NCBI RefSeq assembly: GCF_014145395.1
Contig: NZ_JACHTE010000006.1
Coordinates: 62,001-126,000, forward strand
Length of the DNA: 64,000 nt
From: Marilutibacter penaei
Lineage (GTDB): Bacteria; Pseudomonadota; Gammaproteobacteria; Xanthomonadales; Xanthomonadaceae
Direction: 5' to 3'
Within the stretch, counting starts at the first letter, position 1. Each line of letters opens with the position of its first letter. The notes beneath the pieces are model-generated. The model searched no databases. It was not told the DNA's origin and saw only the letters and a program-made list of their open reading frames with translations. Below, piece after piece: positions 52,254-60,157 of this stretch. The translations under genes were made by a program, and so were the position numbers.

Positions 52254-53285
52254 ATGACCCCCGAACCGCTGCGCGATCCACGCTTCCTGCCCTTCAAGCT
52301 CGACCTGGTCGGGCAGCGCGCGCTCTGGGTGCGGCTGGACGCCACGCAGCGTCGCGATGCGGCCTTCCTCGACGAACGTGCGCTGCCGCCGTCGCCGGAA
52401 GGCGGCTGGCTGTCGCTCGAGGCCTGGCGACAGGCCGCGCCGGCGGCGAGCGCCCCGGCGGCCGACGCGATTTTCCACATCGGCCATTGCGGCTCGACCC
52501 TGCTCTCGCGCCTGCTCGAGAGCTGGCCCGAGGTCGAAGCGCTGCGCGAGCCCCTGCCCCTGCGCAGCCTTGCGGAAGTCTGGGACAGCCGCGGCGACGC
52601 GCTGTCGCGTGTATCCGCGGACGATGCGGAAGCGCTGCTCGATGCCGCGTGGGCGGCGTGGTCGCGTCCCTTGCCGCCGCGCTCGCGCTCGCTGGTCAAG
52701 GCCACCAGCGGCTGCAACGGTCTGGTCGAGCCCTTGTTGCAACGCCAGCCGACGCTGCGCGCGGTGCTGCTCGACATGCCGCTGCGGCCGTGGCTGGCGA
52801 CGCTGTTCAAGTCGCCGGATTCGATGTCCGATGCCGCATCGGCGGCGCCGTCGCGCCTGCGCTACCTGCAGTCGCGCGGACTCGCGGACGGGCTGGCACT
52901 GCATGCGATGTCGCTGCCCGAGCAGTGCGCGATGGGCTGGCTGGCCGAGCGCCTGCGCTTCGACGCGCTGGCCGCGGGACCGCTTGGCCATCGCGTGCTG
53001 CGAGTCGACTTCGAAACGCTGCTGGACGCGCCGGGACCGACGCTCGCCACGATCGCCGATCACCTCGGCCTGGCCGCGGAGGGCGTGGCGGTCGCCGTCA
53101 CCTCACCGGCCTGGGGCCGCTATGCCAAGGCGCAGGCGCACGACTACGGCCGCGACGACCGCGCGCACGACCTGGCCTTGTCGCTGCAGCGGCATGCTGC
53201 GTCGATTGCCGAGGCGGAAGCCTGGCTGGGCCGCTGGCAGGCGGCGCATCCGGACGCGTCGTTCGGCGGCACGGTGGGCGGTTAG
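52254..53285 (+). CDS. sulfotransferase-family protein
   Basis: 343 aa. An N-terminal region of 70 residues is followed by IFHIGHCGSTLLSRLLESWP, a PAPS-phosphosulfate-binding loop (GSTLL with Ser/Thr) typical of sulfotransferase-like P-loop proteins. EPLPLRSL and a later VLRVDFETLL...LGL stretch fit the family. The proteins of this kind beside PiuC genes in related genomes are of unknown substrate. It starts 21 bp after hrpB and ends convergently with piuC, 13 bp apart. Activity cannot be stated; it could sulfate or use another activated group. Confidence 0.78.
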   Translation: MTPEPLRDPRFLPFKLDLVGQRALWVRLDATQRRDAAFLDERALPPSPEGGWLSLEAWRQAAPAASAPAADAIFHIGHCGSTLLSRLLESWPEVEALREPLPLRSLAEVWDSRGDALSRVSADDAEALLDAAWAAWSRPLPPRSRSLVKATSGCNGLVEPLLQRQPTLRAVLLDMPLRPWLATLFKSPDSMSDAASAAPSRLRYLQSRGLADGLALHAMSLPEQCAMGWLAERLRFDALAAGPLGHRVLRVDFETLLDAPGPTLATIADHLGLAAEGVAVAVTSPAWGRYAKAQAHDYGRDDRAHDLALSLQRHAASIAEAEAWLGRWQAAHPDASFGGTVGG

Positions 53286-53298
53286 CCCCGCATCCGGC

Positions 53299-53976
53299 TC
53301 AGGTATCGGACCACATCCGGAACAGGTTCGCGCGCAGCGATTCCAGCAGCACCTGCAGCCGCATCTGCTGCTCCTGGCCGACCGCGCCCCGGGCGACCAG
53401 CGCGCGCGCTTCGTCGATCTGCACCATCAGCTCGCGCTGCTGGCCGTCGGCGATCCAGCTGTGCAGCCAGGTGATCGCGGCGATGCGCACGCCTCGGCTC
53501 ACCGGTGACACGCGATGGATGGTGGTCGAGGGGTAGAGGATCGCGCTGCCGGCATCGAGCTTGTACGCGAGCTCCTGGCCGCCCATCTGGATCGTCAGTG
53601 CGCCGCCTTCGTACTCATCGGGATCGTTGAGGAACAGCGTGCAGGAGAGGTCGGAGCGGATCGGCGGCTGCGACGGGAACAGCGCCTCGTCGACATGCCA
53701 GCCGTAATCCATGCCGGGCTCGTAGCGCACGGTGGTCAGCCGCGCCATGGAGCGTGGCTGCGCGAAGCTCCGCAGGTCCGGATTGCGGAACAGCGCCTCG
53801 CGGGCGATCTGCGCGATCCGCGCATTGGCCGGATCGTCCTGGGGCGCCTGCAGGTTGTGCTTGACCTGCGAGCCGGGGTTGGTCGCGCGGCCGTCGCCGA
53901 ACCCCACTTGCGGCACCAGCTCGCGTACCGCCTGCAGCTCGGCGGCAGTGAGGACGTTGGGCAGCATGCGGATCAT
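53299..53976 (-). CDS. piuC: PKHD-type Fe(II)/2-oxoglutarate hydroxylase
   Basis: 225 aa, the standard PiuC length. The iron triad is His/Asp in YGWHVDEALF and a distal His in STTIHRVSPVSRGVR, with the 2-oxoglutarate-binding Arg in the latter. LSCTLFLNDPDEYEGGALTI is the conserved core. PiuC is normally linked to TonB-dependent siderophore receptors (PiuA); here no receptor is adjacent, although a TonB receptor operon lies 6 kb downstream. The likely role is hydroxylation linked to iron uptake. Substrate unknown. Confidence 0.93.
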   Translation of the reverse strand: MIRMLPNVLTAAELQAVRELVPQVGFGDGRATNPGSQVKHNLQAPQDDPANARIAQIAREALFRNPDLRSFAQPRSMARLTTVRYEPGMDYGWHVDEALFPSQPPIRSDLSCTLFLNDPDEYEGGALTIQMGGQELAYKLDAGSAILYPSTTIHRVSPVSRGVRIAAITWLHSWIADGQQRELMVQIDEARALVARGAVGQEQQMRLQVLLESLRANLFRMWSDT

Positions 53977-54097
53977 CGGCGGGCTCGGCGGTGGGCTGCG
54001 GCCATGATCGGCATTCAGCCGCGGGCCGGCAACCGCTCACGGCGGTTCGACGCGCCCTGAGCGAGACTCCGGTATCCCCCGCCTACGGAAGCCGACC

Positions 54098-54493
54098 ATG
54101 AACAAGCCGTCGATCCACGACCACGTCGAACACGCACGCCGCGTCGCCAGCGATACCGCGCACGACGCGCAGGCCTGGGCCAGCGACGTCGGCCACGCCC
54201 TGCGCCGCTCCGACGCGGCCAAATGGCTGGAAGCCGGGCTGAAGATCGGGGCCTTGCGCACCGGCGCGAAGGCCGTCGGCAGCGTGGCCCGGCGCCATCC
54301 GGTGGTCGCCGTGGCCACCGTCGCCGGCATCGGCCTGGTCTGGTACGCCGCGCGGCGGCGCAAGCACCAGCAGGCGGTGCTCGAACACGACGCCGGCACG
54401 GGTGCGGCACGGCCCGTGGAAGGACGGGCCAAGCGGGTGGAGGCGCGCCGCGGACGCAGCCGCACGCGTGCGGTGACGCCCAGCGGCGAGTAA
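54098..54493 (+). CDS. small basic membrane-anchored protein
   Basis: 131 aa with an amphipathic N-terminal half and one hydrophobic helix (RHPVVAVATVAGIGLVWYAA, about 66-85). A highly basic C-terminal tail follows (about 17 Arg/Lys in the last 45 residues). It looks like DUF883/ElaB-type ribosome-associated inner-membrane proteins, which have a helical amphipathic region before a C-terminal anchor, but the order of domains is different. It lies in a 120-bp gap between piuC and a convergent kinase. Confidence 0.6.
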   Translation: MNKPSIHDHVEHARRVASDTAHDAQAWASDVGHALRRSDAAKWLEAGLKIGALRTGAKAVGSVARRHPVVAVATVAGIGLVWYAARRRKHQQAVLEHDAGTGAARPVEGRAKRVEARRGRSRTRAVTPSGE

Positions 54494-54623
54494 CGGAGTC
54501 GAGTAAGCGGAGCAACGGGGCGAAAAACGGCGAACGGCGCACCGCGCCGGGGGGCGAAAGCCCGGCGCGTCCCGGACGACGGCCGCGCCGCCGCCCCCTA
54601 CAGCCCCTACAGGCCGTGGATCG

Positions 54624-55748
54624 TCAGGCCGCGGTGGAGTCTTCCAGCCGCATGCGATCCTGGCGGCGCGCCACCGGCAACTCCACGATGAACCGGGAGC
54701 CGCCGCCGCGGCGGGGCTCGTACCACAGCTGCCCACCCGCCTGGGCAATGATCTGCCGCGCCAGCGACAGGCCCAACCCGCTGGAAATGTCGTCTTCCTC
54801 GTCGGTCAGGCGAGTGAAGGGCTTGAACAGGTCCCGTTGCTTCGCTTCCGGAATGCCGGGCCCCCGGTCCGCGACCTCGATCTGCCAGTATCCCGGCGCG
54901 GCCGCGTAGGCCGTCATGGTCAAGGGTGCGTTGGGTGCGTACTTGATCGCGTTGGTGACGAGGTTCTCGGTGACCTGGCGAAGCACGCGTTCGTCGATCG
55001 CGACCGCGGCGTCCGCCAGGGGCAGGCGCAGCTCCACTTCGATGCCGCTCGCTTCGAGCTGCATCTCGTAGCGCTTGTGCAGCCACTCCAGCGTATCGGA
55101 CAGTCCCGCACGGGCGTCGGCATTGTTGCGGTCGCGCTGGTGCCGGCTTTCGAGATAGTGGTGGATGTAGCCGAGCGCATCCGAGGCGCTCTCGTGGATG
55201 ATCTCCAGGTAGCGCGGGATCCGCTCCGGCTTGCAGTGGTCCTCGCGCAACAGCTCGCTGGCGAACATCACGCTGGTCAGGGGGTTTTTCAGGTCGTGCG
55301 CGACCAGGTTGACCAGTTCCTCGCGCTCGCGGGCCACGCGTTCCAGCCGGTCCACGGTCAGTTTCAGGCCGATATGGGCGTTGACGCGCGCGATCAGTTC
55401 TTCGGGCAGGAAGGGCTTGGTGACGTAATCCACCACGCCGGCATCGAAAGCGCGCAACAGCAGGTCGCGGTCGTGCGCGGCGGTCACGAAGATCACCGGG
55501 ATCCGGGTTTCCGGCGACTGTTCGCGCAGGGCGGCCAGCACTTCGAAGCCGTCCATGCTCGGCATCATCACGTCGAGCAGGATCAGGTCCGGACTGGCCT
55601 CCTCGTACAGCTCGAGGGCCTGTCCGCCCGAGGATGCGGTGCTGACCGCGTAGCCCTGCCGGCTGAGCAGGGCGCTGACCACGCGCAGGTTGGCGGCCTG
55701 ATCGTCGACGACCAGGATGCGGCCTTGGTTGCTGGCGGGAGTCGTCAT
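54624..55748 (-). CDS. receiver-histidine kinase (response regulator with kinase output)
   Basis: 374 aa cytoplasmic protein with the order reversed from a normal hybrid kinase. An N-terminal receiver comes first (Asp pair DDQ, phospho-acceptor Asp in LILLDVMMPSMDG, Lys in TKPFLPEE). A coiled linker follows, then a HisKA/HATPase module with H-box LVNLVAHDLKNPLTS, N-box NLVTNAIKYAPN, G1 DRGPGIPE and G2 GLGLSLARQI. No membrane or sensory domain is present. Such proteins relay or read out a phospho-signal from another kinase. The partner is not adjacent. Confidence 0.9.
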   Translation of the reverse strand: MTTPASNQGRILVVDDQAANLRVVSALLSRQGYAVSTASSGGQALELYEEASPDLILLDVMMPSMDGFEVLAALREQSPETRIPVIFVTAAHDRDLLLRAFDAGVVDYVTKPFLPEELIARVNAHIGLKLTVDRLERVAREREELVNLVAHDLKNPLTSVMFASELLREDHCKPERIPRYLEIIHESASDALGYIHHYLESRHQRDRNNADARAGLSDTLEWLHKRYEMQLEASGIEVELRLPLADAAVAIDERVLRQVTENLVTNAIKYAPNAPLTMTAYAAAPGYWQIEVADRGPGIPEAKQRDLFKPFTRLTDEEDDISSGLGLSLARQIIAQAGGQLWYEPRRGGGSRFIVELPVARRQDRMRLEDSTAA

Positions 55749-55891
55749 GCGTGCTGCCCCATGAGCCCTTGCGTCCGTCCCCCCAGGCGCGGAGCGGTCT
55801 TAACCTGAATGGAAGCCAACGTTAGCAGATTGTGAGACAAAATCGATGCGCCTTTGGTCCGGCAATACGGATGGAACGACCGTTCGGAGGG

Positions 55892-56440
55892 TCATTCCGA
55901 CAGGGTGACCGGCCGATGTTCGCCGGGTGCGAGGCCGTCCAGCGCGATAGGCCCGATGCCGACGCGCACGAGGCGGAGGGTGGGCAGGCCGACCGCCGCG
56001 GTCATGCGCCGTACCTGGCGGTTGCGGCCTTCGGTGATGGTCAGTTCCAGCCAGGCGTCCGGAACCGTCCGGCGGAACCGTACCGGCGGGTCCCGCGGCC
56101 ACAGCCCGGGAGGCGGGGTGAGCGCGCGGACGCGGGCGGGGCGTGTGCGTCCGTCCTTCAGCTCGACCCCCGACCGCAGCGACGCCATCGCCGCGGTGTC
56201 CGGTTCCCCTTCCACCTGGACCCAATAGGTCTTGGGCTGCTTGTGGCGCGGGTCGGTGAGGCGGTGCGCCAGCGGCCCGTCATCGGTCAGCAGCAGCAGG
56301 CCTTCGCTGTCGTGGTCCAGCCGCCCGGCCGGGTAGACGCCGGGGGGCAAGCCGAATTCCGCCAGAGTCCGTCGCGGCGGATCGCTGCGGTCGGTGAACT
56401 GGCACAGCACGTTGAAGGGCTTGTTGAAGGCGATGAGCAC
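55892..56440 (-). CDS. rluE: 23S rRNA pseudouridine synthase RluE-like
   Basis: About 182 aa of the RsuA/RluE family: IAFNKPFNVLCQFTD start, catalytic Asp in AGRLDHDSEGLLLLTDDG, YWVQVEGEP and GRNRQVRRM. RluE isomerises U2457 in 23S rRNA. GTG 56440 is chosen because it begins the conserved domain; an extended frame to a TTG at 56548 is possible and would give a 218-aa protein of about E. coli length. The protein lacks the S4 domain found in RsuA. The 5' region holds an AT-rich tract. Confidence 0.88.
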   Translation of the reverse strand: MLIAFNKPFNVLCQFTDRSDPPRRTLAEFGLPPGVYPAGRLDHDSEGLLLLTDDGPLAHRLTDPRHKQPKTYWVQVEGEPDTAAMASLRSGVELKDGRTRPARVRALTPPPGLWPRDPPVRFRRTVPDAWLELTITEGRNRQVRRMTAAVGLPTLRLVRVGIGPIALDGLAPGEHRPVTLSE

Positions 56441-56539
56441 GTCGGGCCGGGGCGTGGGGTCCGTGGAACCGGGGGCGAGGCCGTGAAACCCGTGCCGCAG
56501 CAGCGTCCTCCGCGACACGGGCCATCCGGCGATGCCCAC

Positions 56540-56578
56540 GTTAAGCAATAATTTATTTAAAAAACAATGATTTACACG
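56540..56578. promoter_or_regulatory. AT-rich tract between rluE and the PA2169-like gene
   Basis: A run of A/T-rich sequence (TTAAGCAATAATTTATTTAA and neighbours) in an otherwise GC-rich context lies between divergently oriented genes. It can serve as an UP-element or promoter for either direction. No full -35/-10 pair was resolved. Confidence 0.35.
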
Positions 56579-56686
56579 CTTCCGTCATGGGCAATGCGCG
56601 ATCATCCATCGCGTGGCCAGACGGCATGTCGCCGTGCAGCATTGCGACGCCGGCCGGCCCTTCCCCACAGGATACGGAGACTCCAC

Positions 56687-57151
56687 ATGAATACCACGAG
56701 CCACATCCGCGACGAGAAGATCGAGACCCTGAACGAGCTGATCGAAGTCAGCCGGGACAGCGCCGAGTTCTACGGCGAGGCGGCCGGCAAGGTCGACAAT
56801 CCGGAGCTCAGGCAGTTGTTCAACGGCATGGCCGAGTCCAAGCAGGGACTGGTCGGCGCGCTGTCCCGCGAGGTCCGCGCCGAGGGCGGCAAGCCGGCGA
56901 GCGGCGGTACGTTCCGCGGCCGCCTGCATGAGTTCTATGGCGATATCCGCGCCAAGCTGGGCAACAAGGACTATGCCTACGTAGCCGAGCTGGAGGAGTC
57001 CGAGGACCGCATGCTCGATGCCATGAAGGACGTGATCGGCGACGACGGCACCCCGGCCCCGGTCAAGAGCGCGGTGGCCACCTACCTGCCGAAGGTCAAG
57101 GCCCAGCATGACCTCATGCGCGACCGCAAGTGGTCGATGAAGGCGCACTGA
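56687..57151 (+). CDS. PA2169-like four-helix-bundle protein (DUF2383)
   Basis: 154 aa, all-helical. The family pattern is present: IETLNELIEVSRDSAEFYGEAAGKV, FNGMAESKQGLVGAL and AYVAELEESEDRMLDAMKDV, with several Glu and His positions typical of ferritin-like bundles. PA2169-type proteins are stress-associated and of unknown chemistry. The ATG has GGAG 8 bp upstream. It converges with the PPC-domain gene across a strong GC hairpin. Confidence 0.85.
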   Translation: MNTTSHIRDEKIETLNELIEVSRDSAEFYGEAAGKVDNPELRQLFNGMAESKQGLVGALSREVRAEGGKPASGGTFRGRLHEFYGDIRAKLGNKDYAYVAELEESEDRMLDAMKDVIGDDGTPAPVKSAVATYLPKVKAQHDLMRDRKWSMKAH

Positions 57152-57237
57152 TCCCGCTCGCACCGGGAGCCTTTTGAAGGATCTCCCATCCCCGAGTCCA
57201 TCCCCGGGGCACGGGGTGGAGGGTGGATGCGGAAACA

Positions 57238-57266
57238 ACGACGCCGGCCCCCGGGGCCGGCGTCGT
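57238..57266. terminator. bidirectional GC hairpin between convergent genes
   Basis: ACGACGCCGGCC and GGCCGGCGTCGT form a 12-bp stem closed by a short CCCGG loop, between the PA2169-like gene and the convergent PPC-domain gene. On the minus strand the stem is followed by TGTTT, giving the reverse gene a weak U-tract. It can end both transcripts. Confidence 0.6.
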
Positions 57267-57290
57267 CGCGTGCGGGCTGGCGGGCTGGCC

Positions 57291-57707
57291 TCAGTCGTCG
57301 GCCACCACGGTCGCCTTCAGCGTGAAGGCGCCGGACGCGCTGTCCCCGGAGCCGTAGGAGTTCACCCGTACACGGTAGGTGCCGGCTTCCCCGGTGCCGG
57401 TGACCAGCAGGGCGTTGGTGTCGTCGTCGCCGCGGTCGTCGTTTTCGCCCACGAGCTGCCCCTCCGGCCCGAACAGGATCACGACCGGGTCGAAGTCGTC
57501 GGACTTCGCACTGATCGCGACCAGCTGGTCGGCGGCGAGCTCGAGCATGAAGTCCTGGCTGCGTCCGCCGCCGTCGCTCGGTCGCGAGGTGTTGTCCAGA
57601 CGGCCCTCGTGGGTCTGGCCGACCCGGAGGTTGGGGTCGCCGGCATGGGCGGTGGTGGCAATGGTCAGCGCCGAAAGCGCCAGAACGGTCTTCAGAGTGG
57701 AACGCAC
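57291..57707 (-). CDS. secreted PPC-domain protein
   Basis: 138 aa with a Sec signal peptide (MRSTLKTVLALSALTIATTAHA, cleavage after AHA). The whole mature chain is one bacterial pre-peptidase C-terminal (PPC) beta-sandwich: LRVGQTHEGRLDN, GGGRSQDFMLELAADQLVAI, SDDFDPVVILFGPEGQLVGENDD and YRVRVNSYGSGDSASGAFTLK. Asp/Asn-rich turns suggest Ca2+ binding. PPC domains are usually the tails of secreted proteases; here it stands alone without a catalytic domain. Function unknown. Confidence 0.82.
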   Translation of the reverse strand: MRSTLKTVLALSALTIATTAHAGDPNLRVGQTHEGRLDNTSRPSDGGGRSQDFMLELAADQLVAISAKSDDFDPVVILFGPEGQLVGENDDRGDDDTNALLVTGTGEAGTYRVRVNSYGSGDSASGAFTLKATVVADD

Positions 57708-57796
57708 GCGATCTCCTTTGGTTTCCCCTGTGGTGGTCTCAAGCGGCCCCGGCTGCCCGGGGCCGATGCATTATGCGCGGGACGGGATCCGATCCC

Positions 57797-58696
57797 TCAG
57801 GCGCCCGGCTTGCGGAAGCGCAGCGTCATGCGGTCGCTCTCGCCGATCGCCTCGTAGGTGCCGGCGTCGGCTTCGTCGTGGCGGTTGCTCGGCGGCAGCG
57901 TCCAGACCCCGTTCGGATGGTCGGCGGTGTCCTTCGGATTCGCGTTGACCTCGCTCTTTTCCTCCAGGCTGAAGCCGGCACCGGTCGCCAGCTCGACGAC
58001 GACATCCTCGGTCAGGTAGCCCGAGTCGGCCATCGTGGCCGCGTCGGTGCCGGGCTTCGCGCGATGGTCGACCACGCCGAGCACGCCGCCGGGCTTGAGC
58101 ACGTCGAAGAACGCCTTGAAGTAGGCTTCGCCATCGCCCGACGCGACCCAGTTATGGGCATTGCGGAAGGTGACCACGGCGTCGGCGGAGCCGGCAGGGC
58201 CGAACCCGGGCGCCTTGGGGTCGAACACGCGGACCTCCGGCGTGCCGTAGGCCGCGGCGTTGCCGGCGAACTTCTCGCGCAGTTCCTTGTTGAGGCGGTA
58301 GCGGTAGTCCGGCTGGCCTTCGATCGCGTCGTCCCATACCGCGGCGACGTACTGGCCCTCGTCACGCAGGTAGGGCGCCAGGATCTCGGCGTACCAGCCG
58401 CCGCCGGGGGTGATCTCGATGACGGTCTGGCCCGGTTCGATGCCGAAGAAGGCCAGGGTCGCGGCGGGGTGGCGATACGTATCGCGCGTGACGTTGGCGG
58501 GCGTGCGCCACTCGCCCGCGACCGCATCGGCCAGGGCCTGCTCGGCATTTGCGGCCGGGGTGTCGGCGACGGGCGCGGTCGCCGGGGTCGCGGCCGACGG
58601 TGCGTCGGGTGTGGCCGCATCATCGGTGGACGCGTTGCAGGCGGCCAATGCGGGCAGCAGCGCGACGGCGATCGCCAGGGTCAGGGGGCGTGGCAT
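57797..58696 (-). CDS. lipoprotein SAM-dependent methyltransferase-like protein
   Basis: 299 aa. A lipoprotein signal (lipobox LAAC) and an Ala/Thr/Pro linker precede a class I methyltransferase fold (about 60-295), with the SAM-binding glycine motif VIEITPGGGWYAEIL, a following Asp region, and LKPGGVLGVVDHRAKPG. It matches the COG4798-type predicted methyltransferases. A methyltransferase outside the cytoplasm would lack SAM, so the enzyme may have lost or changed its activity; that is inference. It ends about 90 bp before the PPC gene. Confidence 0.85.
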   Translation of the reverse strand: MPRPLTLAIAVALLPALAACNASTDDAATPDAPSAATPATAPVADTPAANAEQALADAVAGEWRTPANVTRDTYRHPAATLAFFGIEPGQTVIEITPGGGWYAEILAPYLRDEGQYVAAVWDDAIEGQPDYRYRLNKELREKFAGNAAAYGTPEVRVFDPKAPGFGPAGSADAVVTFRNAHNWVASGDGEAYFKAFFDVLKPGGVLGVVDHRAKPGTDAATMADSGYLTEDVVVELATGAGFSLEEKSEVNANPKDTADHPNGVWTLPPSNRHDEADAGTYEAIGESDRMTLRFRKPGA

Positions 58697-58760
58697 GGCA
58701 GGGCTCCGGTCGAATGGATGTCGAAGGGCGTCCAGCCTACCCCAGCCGGGCCGGGTCCGT

Positions 58761-59669
58761 TCAGGTGTCGGCGGAGAGTTGGGCCGCGTACGTGCGGGCT
58801 TCCTCCTGGAGCCAGCGGCGGAAGGCCTGCAGCCCGGCGTGATCGCTCGCGCGGGCCGGGTAGACCAGGTAGTGCGCGTAGTTCGTGCGCATGCGCTCGC
58901 GGGTCAGTCGCACGAGTTGCCCGGATTCCAGCAGGAGCCGGGCACGCGTGAGGCGGCCGAGGGTGACCCCCACGCCGCTGACCGCCGCGCGCAGCGAGGC
59001 CTCGGTGTCGTCGAAGTTGGCGGCGTAGCGCTTCGGGGGGCGTCCGCCGAATTCCGCGAACCAGGCCAGCCACTGTTCGTTGCCGTCGTCGGGCTCGCCG
59101 ATCAGCGGCCAGTCCCCCAGGCGTTCCAGGGCCGGCGGGCCGCCGAGCCGTTCGACCAGGGCCGGGCTCGCCATTGGCGCCGCCCACTCGTCGAACAGGT
59201 GCTCGCTTGCCACGCCCGGCCAATGCCCGTTGCCGATGCGCATGGCGGCGTCCACGTCGGGATCGCGCTCGAAGTCGACCACCGCCACCGTGGACTGCAG
59301 GTTCAGTTCCAGCTGGGGTTGCGCGGCGAGGAAGGCGCCCAGCCGCGGAACCAGCCAGGCGGAGGCCATCGAGGGCGTCACGCTGAGGGTCAGGACGTCG
59401 TCGTGGCGAGGTCCGTACGGACGCAGCGCGTCTTCCAGCGCGTCGATGTGCGCGGCGACCCGTCCCAGCAGGTGGCGCCCCTCGGCGGTCAGGTGGACGC
59501 CGCGCGCGCTGCGCTCGAACAGCTGCCTGCCCAGGCGCGCTTCAAGCCCGCGGATCTGGTGGCTCAGGGCGCTGACCGTGAGATGCATGCCCTCGGCGGC
59601 GCGGGTCAGGTTGCCCGCGCGTGCCGCCGCCACGAACCCCATCAGCGCATGCAGCGGAGGACGGGACAT
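58761..59669 (-). CDS. LysR-family transcriptional regulator
   Basis: 302 aa. An N-terminal winged HTH (HALMGFVAAARAGNLTRAAEGMHLTVSALSHQIRGLEARLGRQLFER) and a GcvA-like effector-binding domain are intact. The preference for VSALSHQI and RLGRQLFERSARGV is typical of the GcvA/AmpR group. The target is not obvious: the divergent side holds a small ORF and then a TonB receptor. A palindromic site lies 15 bp upstream of its start. Confidence 0.9.
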   Translation of the reverse strand: MSRPPLHALMGFVAAARAGNLTRAAEGMHLTVSALSHQIRGLEARLGRQLFERSARGVHLTAEGRHLLGRVAAHIDALEDALRPYGPRHDDVLTLSVTPSMASAWLVPRLGAFLAAQPQLELNLQSTVAVVDFERDPDVDAAMRIGNGHWPGVASEHLFDEWAAPMASPALVERLGGPPALERLGDWPLIGEPDDGNEQWLAWFAEFGGRPPKRYAANFDDTEASLRAAVSGVGVTLGRLTRARLLLESGQLVRLTRERMRTNYAHYLVYPARASDHAGLQAFRRWLQEEARTYAAQLSADT

Positions 59670-59683
59670 CGGGACTCCAAGAC

Positions 59684-59698
59684 TTGAATGAAATTCAA
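59684..59698. promoter_or_regulatory. LysR-type operator palindrome
   Basis: TTGAAT-GAA-ATTCAA is a perfect 15-bp dyad just upstream of the LysR gene and facing the divergent ORF; it contains the T-N11-A LysR-box form. It is the natural autoregulatory and activation site for this regulator. Confidence 0.6.
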
Positions 59699-59804
59699 CA
59701 TTGGCTTGCGTAAATGTCGCTTTTTACTGAAACAGGCCAAGGCTATCTTGCGTCCTGCCCAACAAGGCTGTCCATTCCGGGCGGCCGGCATCCTGGAGTT
59801 CCCC

Positions 59805-60008
59805 ATGAGCATCTACAAGGATCTGCTGTTCCTCCACGGGCATGTCACGGATTCCCGCATCCTCGACGACGTACCCGTCCGTCCGGACAGGAAGGACGCT
59901 GCGACCGTGAACGCCCGCCGTGCACGCGCCGCCCGCGCGCACCCTGCGGGCGCGGCTCCGTTGCGCTGGCCAGGGGCGGTACGGAACCCCCGTCCCAGCT
60001 GCAGCTGA
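59805..60008 (+). CDS. possible small protein divergent from the LysR gene
   Basis: 67 codons starting MSIYKDLLFLHGHVTD, with a CTGGAG Shine-Dalgarno 7 bp upstream of ATG 59805. The first 25 residues look protein-like; the later Arg/Ala/Pro-rich part is typical of non-coding high-GC frames, so the true end or the gene itself is in doubt. It could be regulated by the divergent LysR protein. No family or function is assigned. Confidence 0.45.
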   Translation: MSIYKDLLFLHGHVTDSRILDDVPVRPDRKDAATVNARRARAARAHPAGAAPLRWPGAVRNPRPSCS

Positions 60009-60010
60009 AT

Positions 60011-60026
60011 CCGGCCATACGGCCGG
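60011..60026 (+). terminator. short hairpin after the small ORF
   Basis: CCGGCC-ATAC-GGCCGG forms a 6-bp stem with tetraloop, 2 bp after the small ORF stop. There is no U-run. It may separate that transcript from the TonB receptor operon. Confidence 0.4.
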
Positions 60027-60061
60027 GCATTGAAGCCGGGTGGACGTGGGCACTAAAATTC

Positions 60062-60072
60062 AGAATGATTCT
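60062..60072. promoter_or_regulatory. possible Fur-like dyad upstream of the TonB receptor
   Basis: AGAAT-G-ATTCT is a perfect dyad in a short AT-rich segment (TTCAGAATGATTCTTGATT) 85 bp before the receptor gene. It resembles half of a Fur box but is not a full match, so iron control is inferred mainly from gene content. Confidence 0.35.
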
Positions 60073-60157
60073 TGATTGCGGTTGAGGTCCCGGCGCGGCC
60101 GGCACGACCGTAGAAGCCCAGGGAGGGGCGCATCGCCCGCCCCCTCGAGGTTTCCCC

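Noticed and set aside
50901-53063. 720-codon minus-strand frame opposite hrpB and the sulfotransferase gene
   Set aside because: No domain; the opposite strand encodes complete conserved motifs.
57291-57707. Secreted protease
   Set aside because: Only the PPC accessory domain is encoded; there is no catalytic domain.
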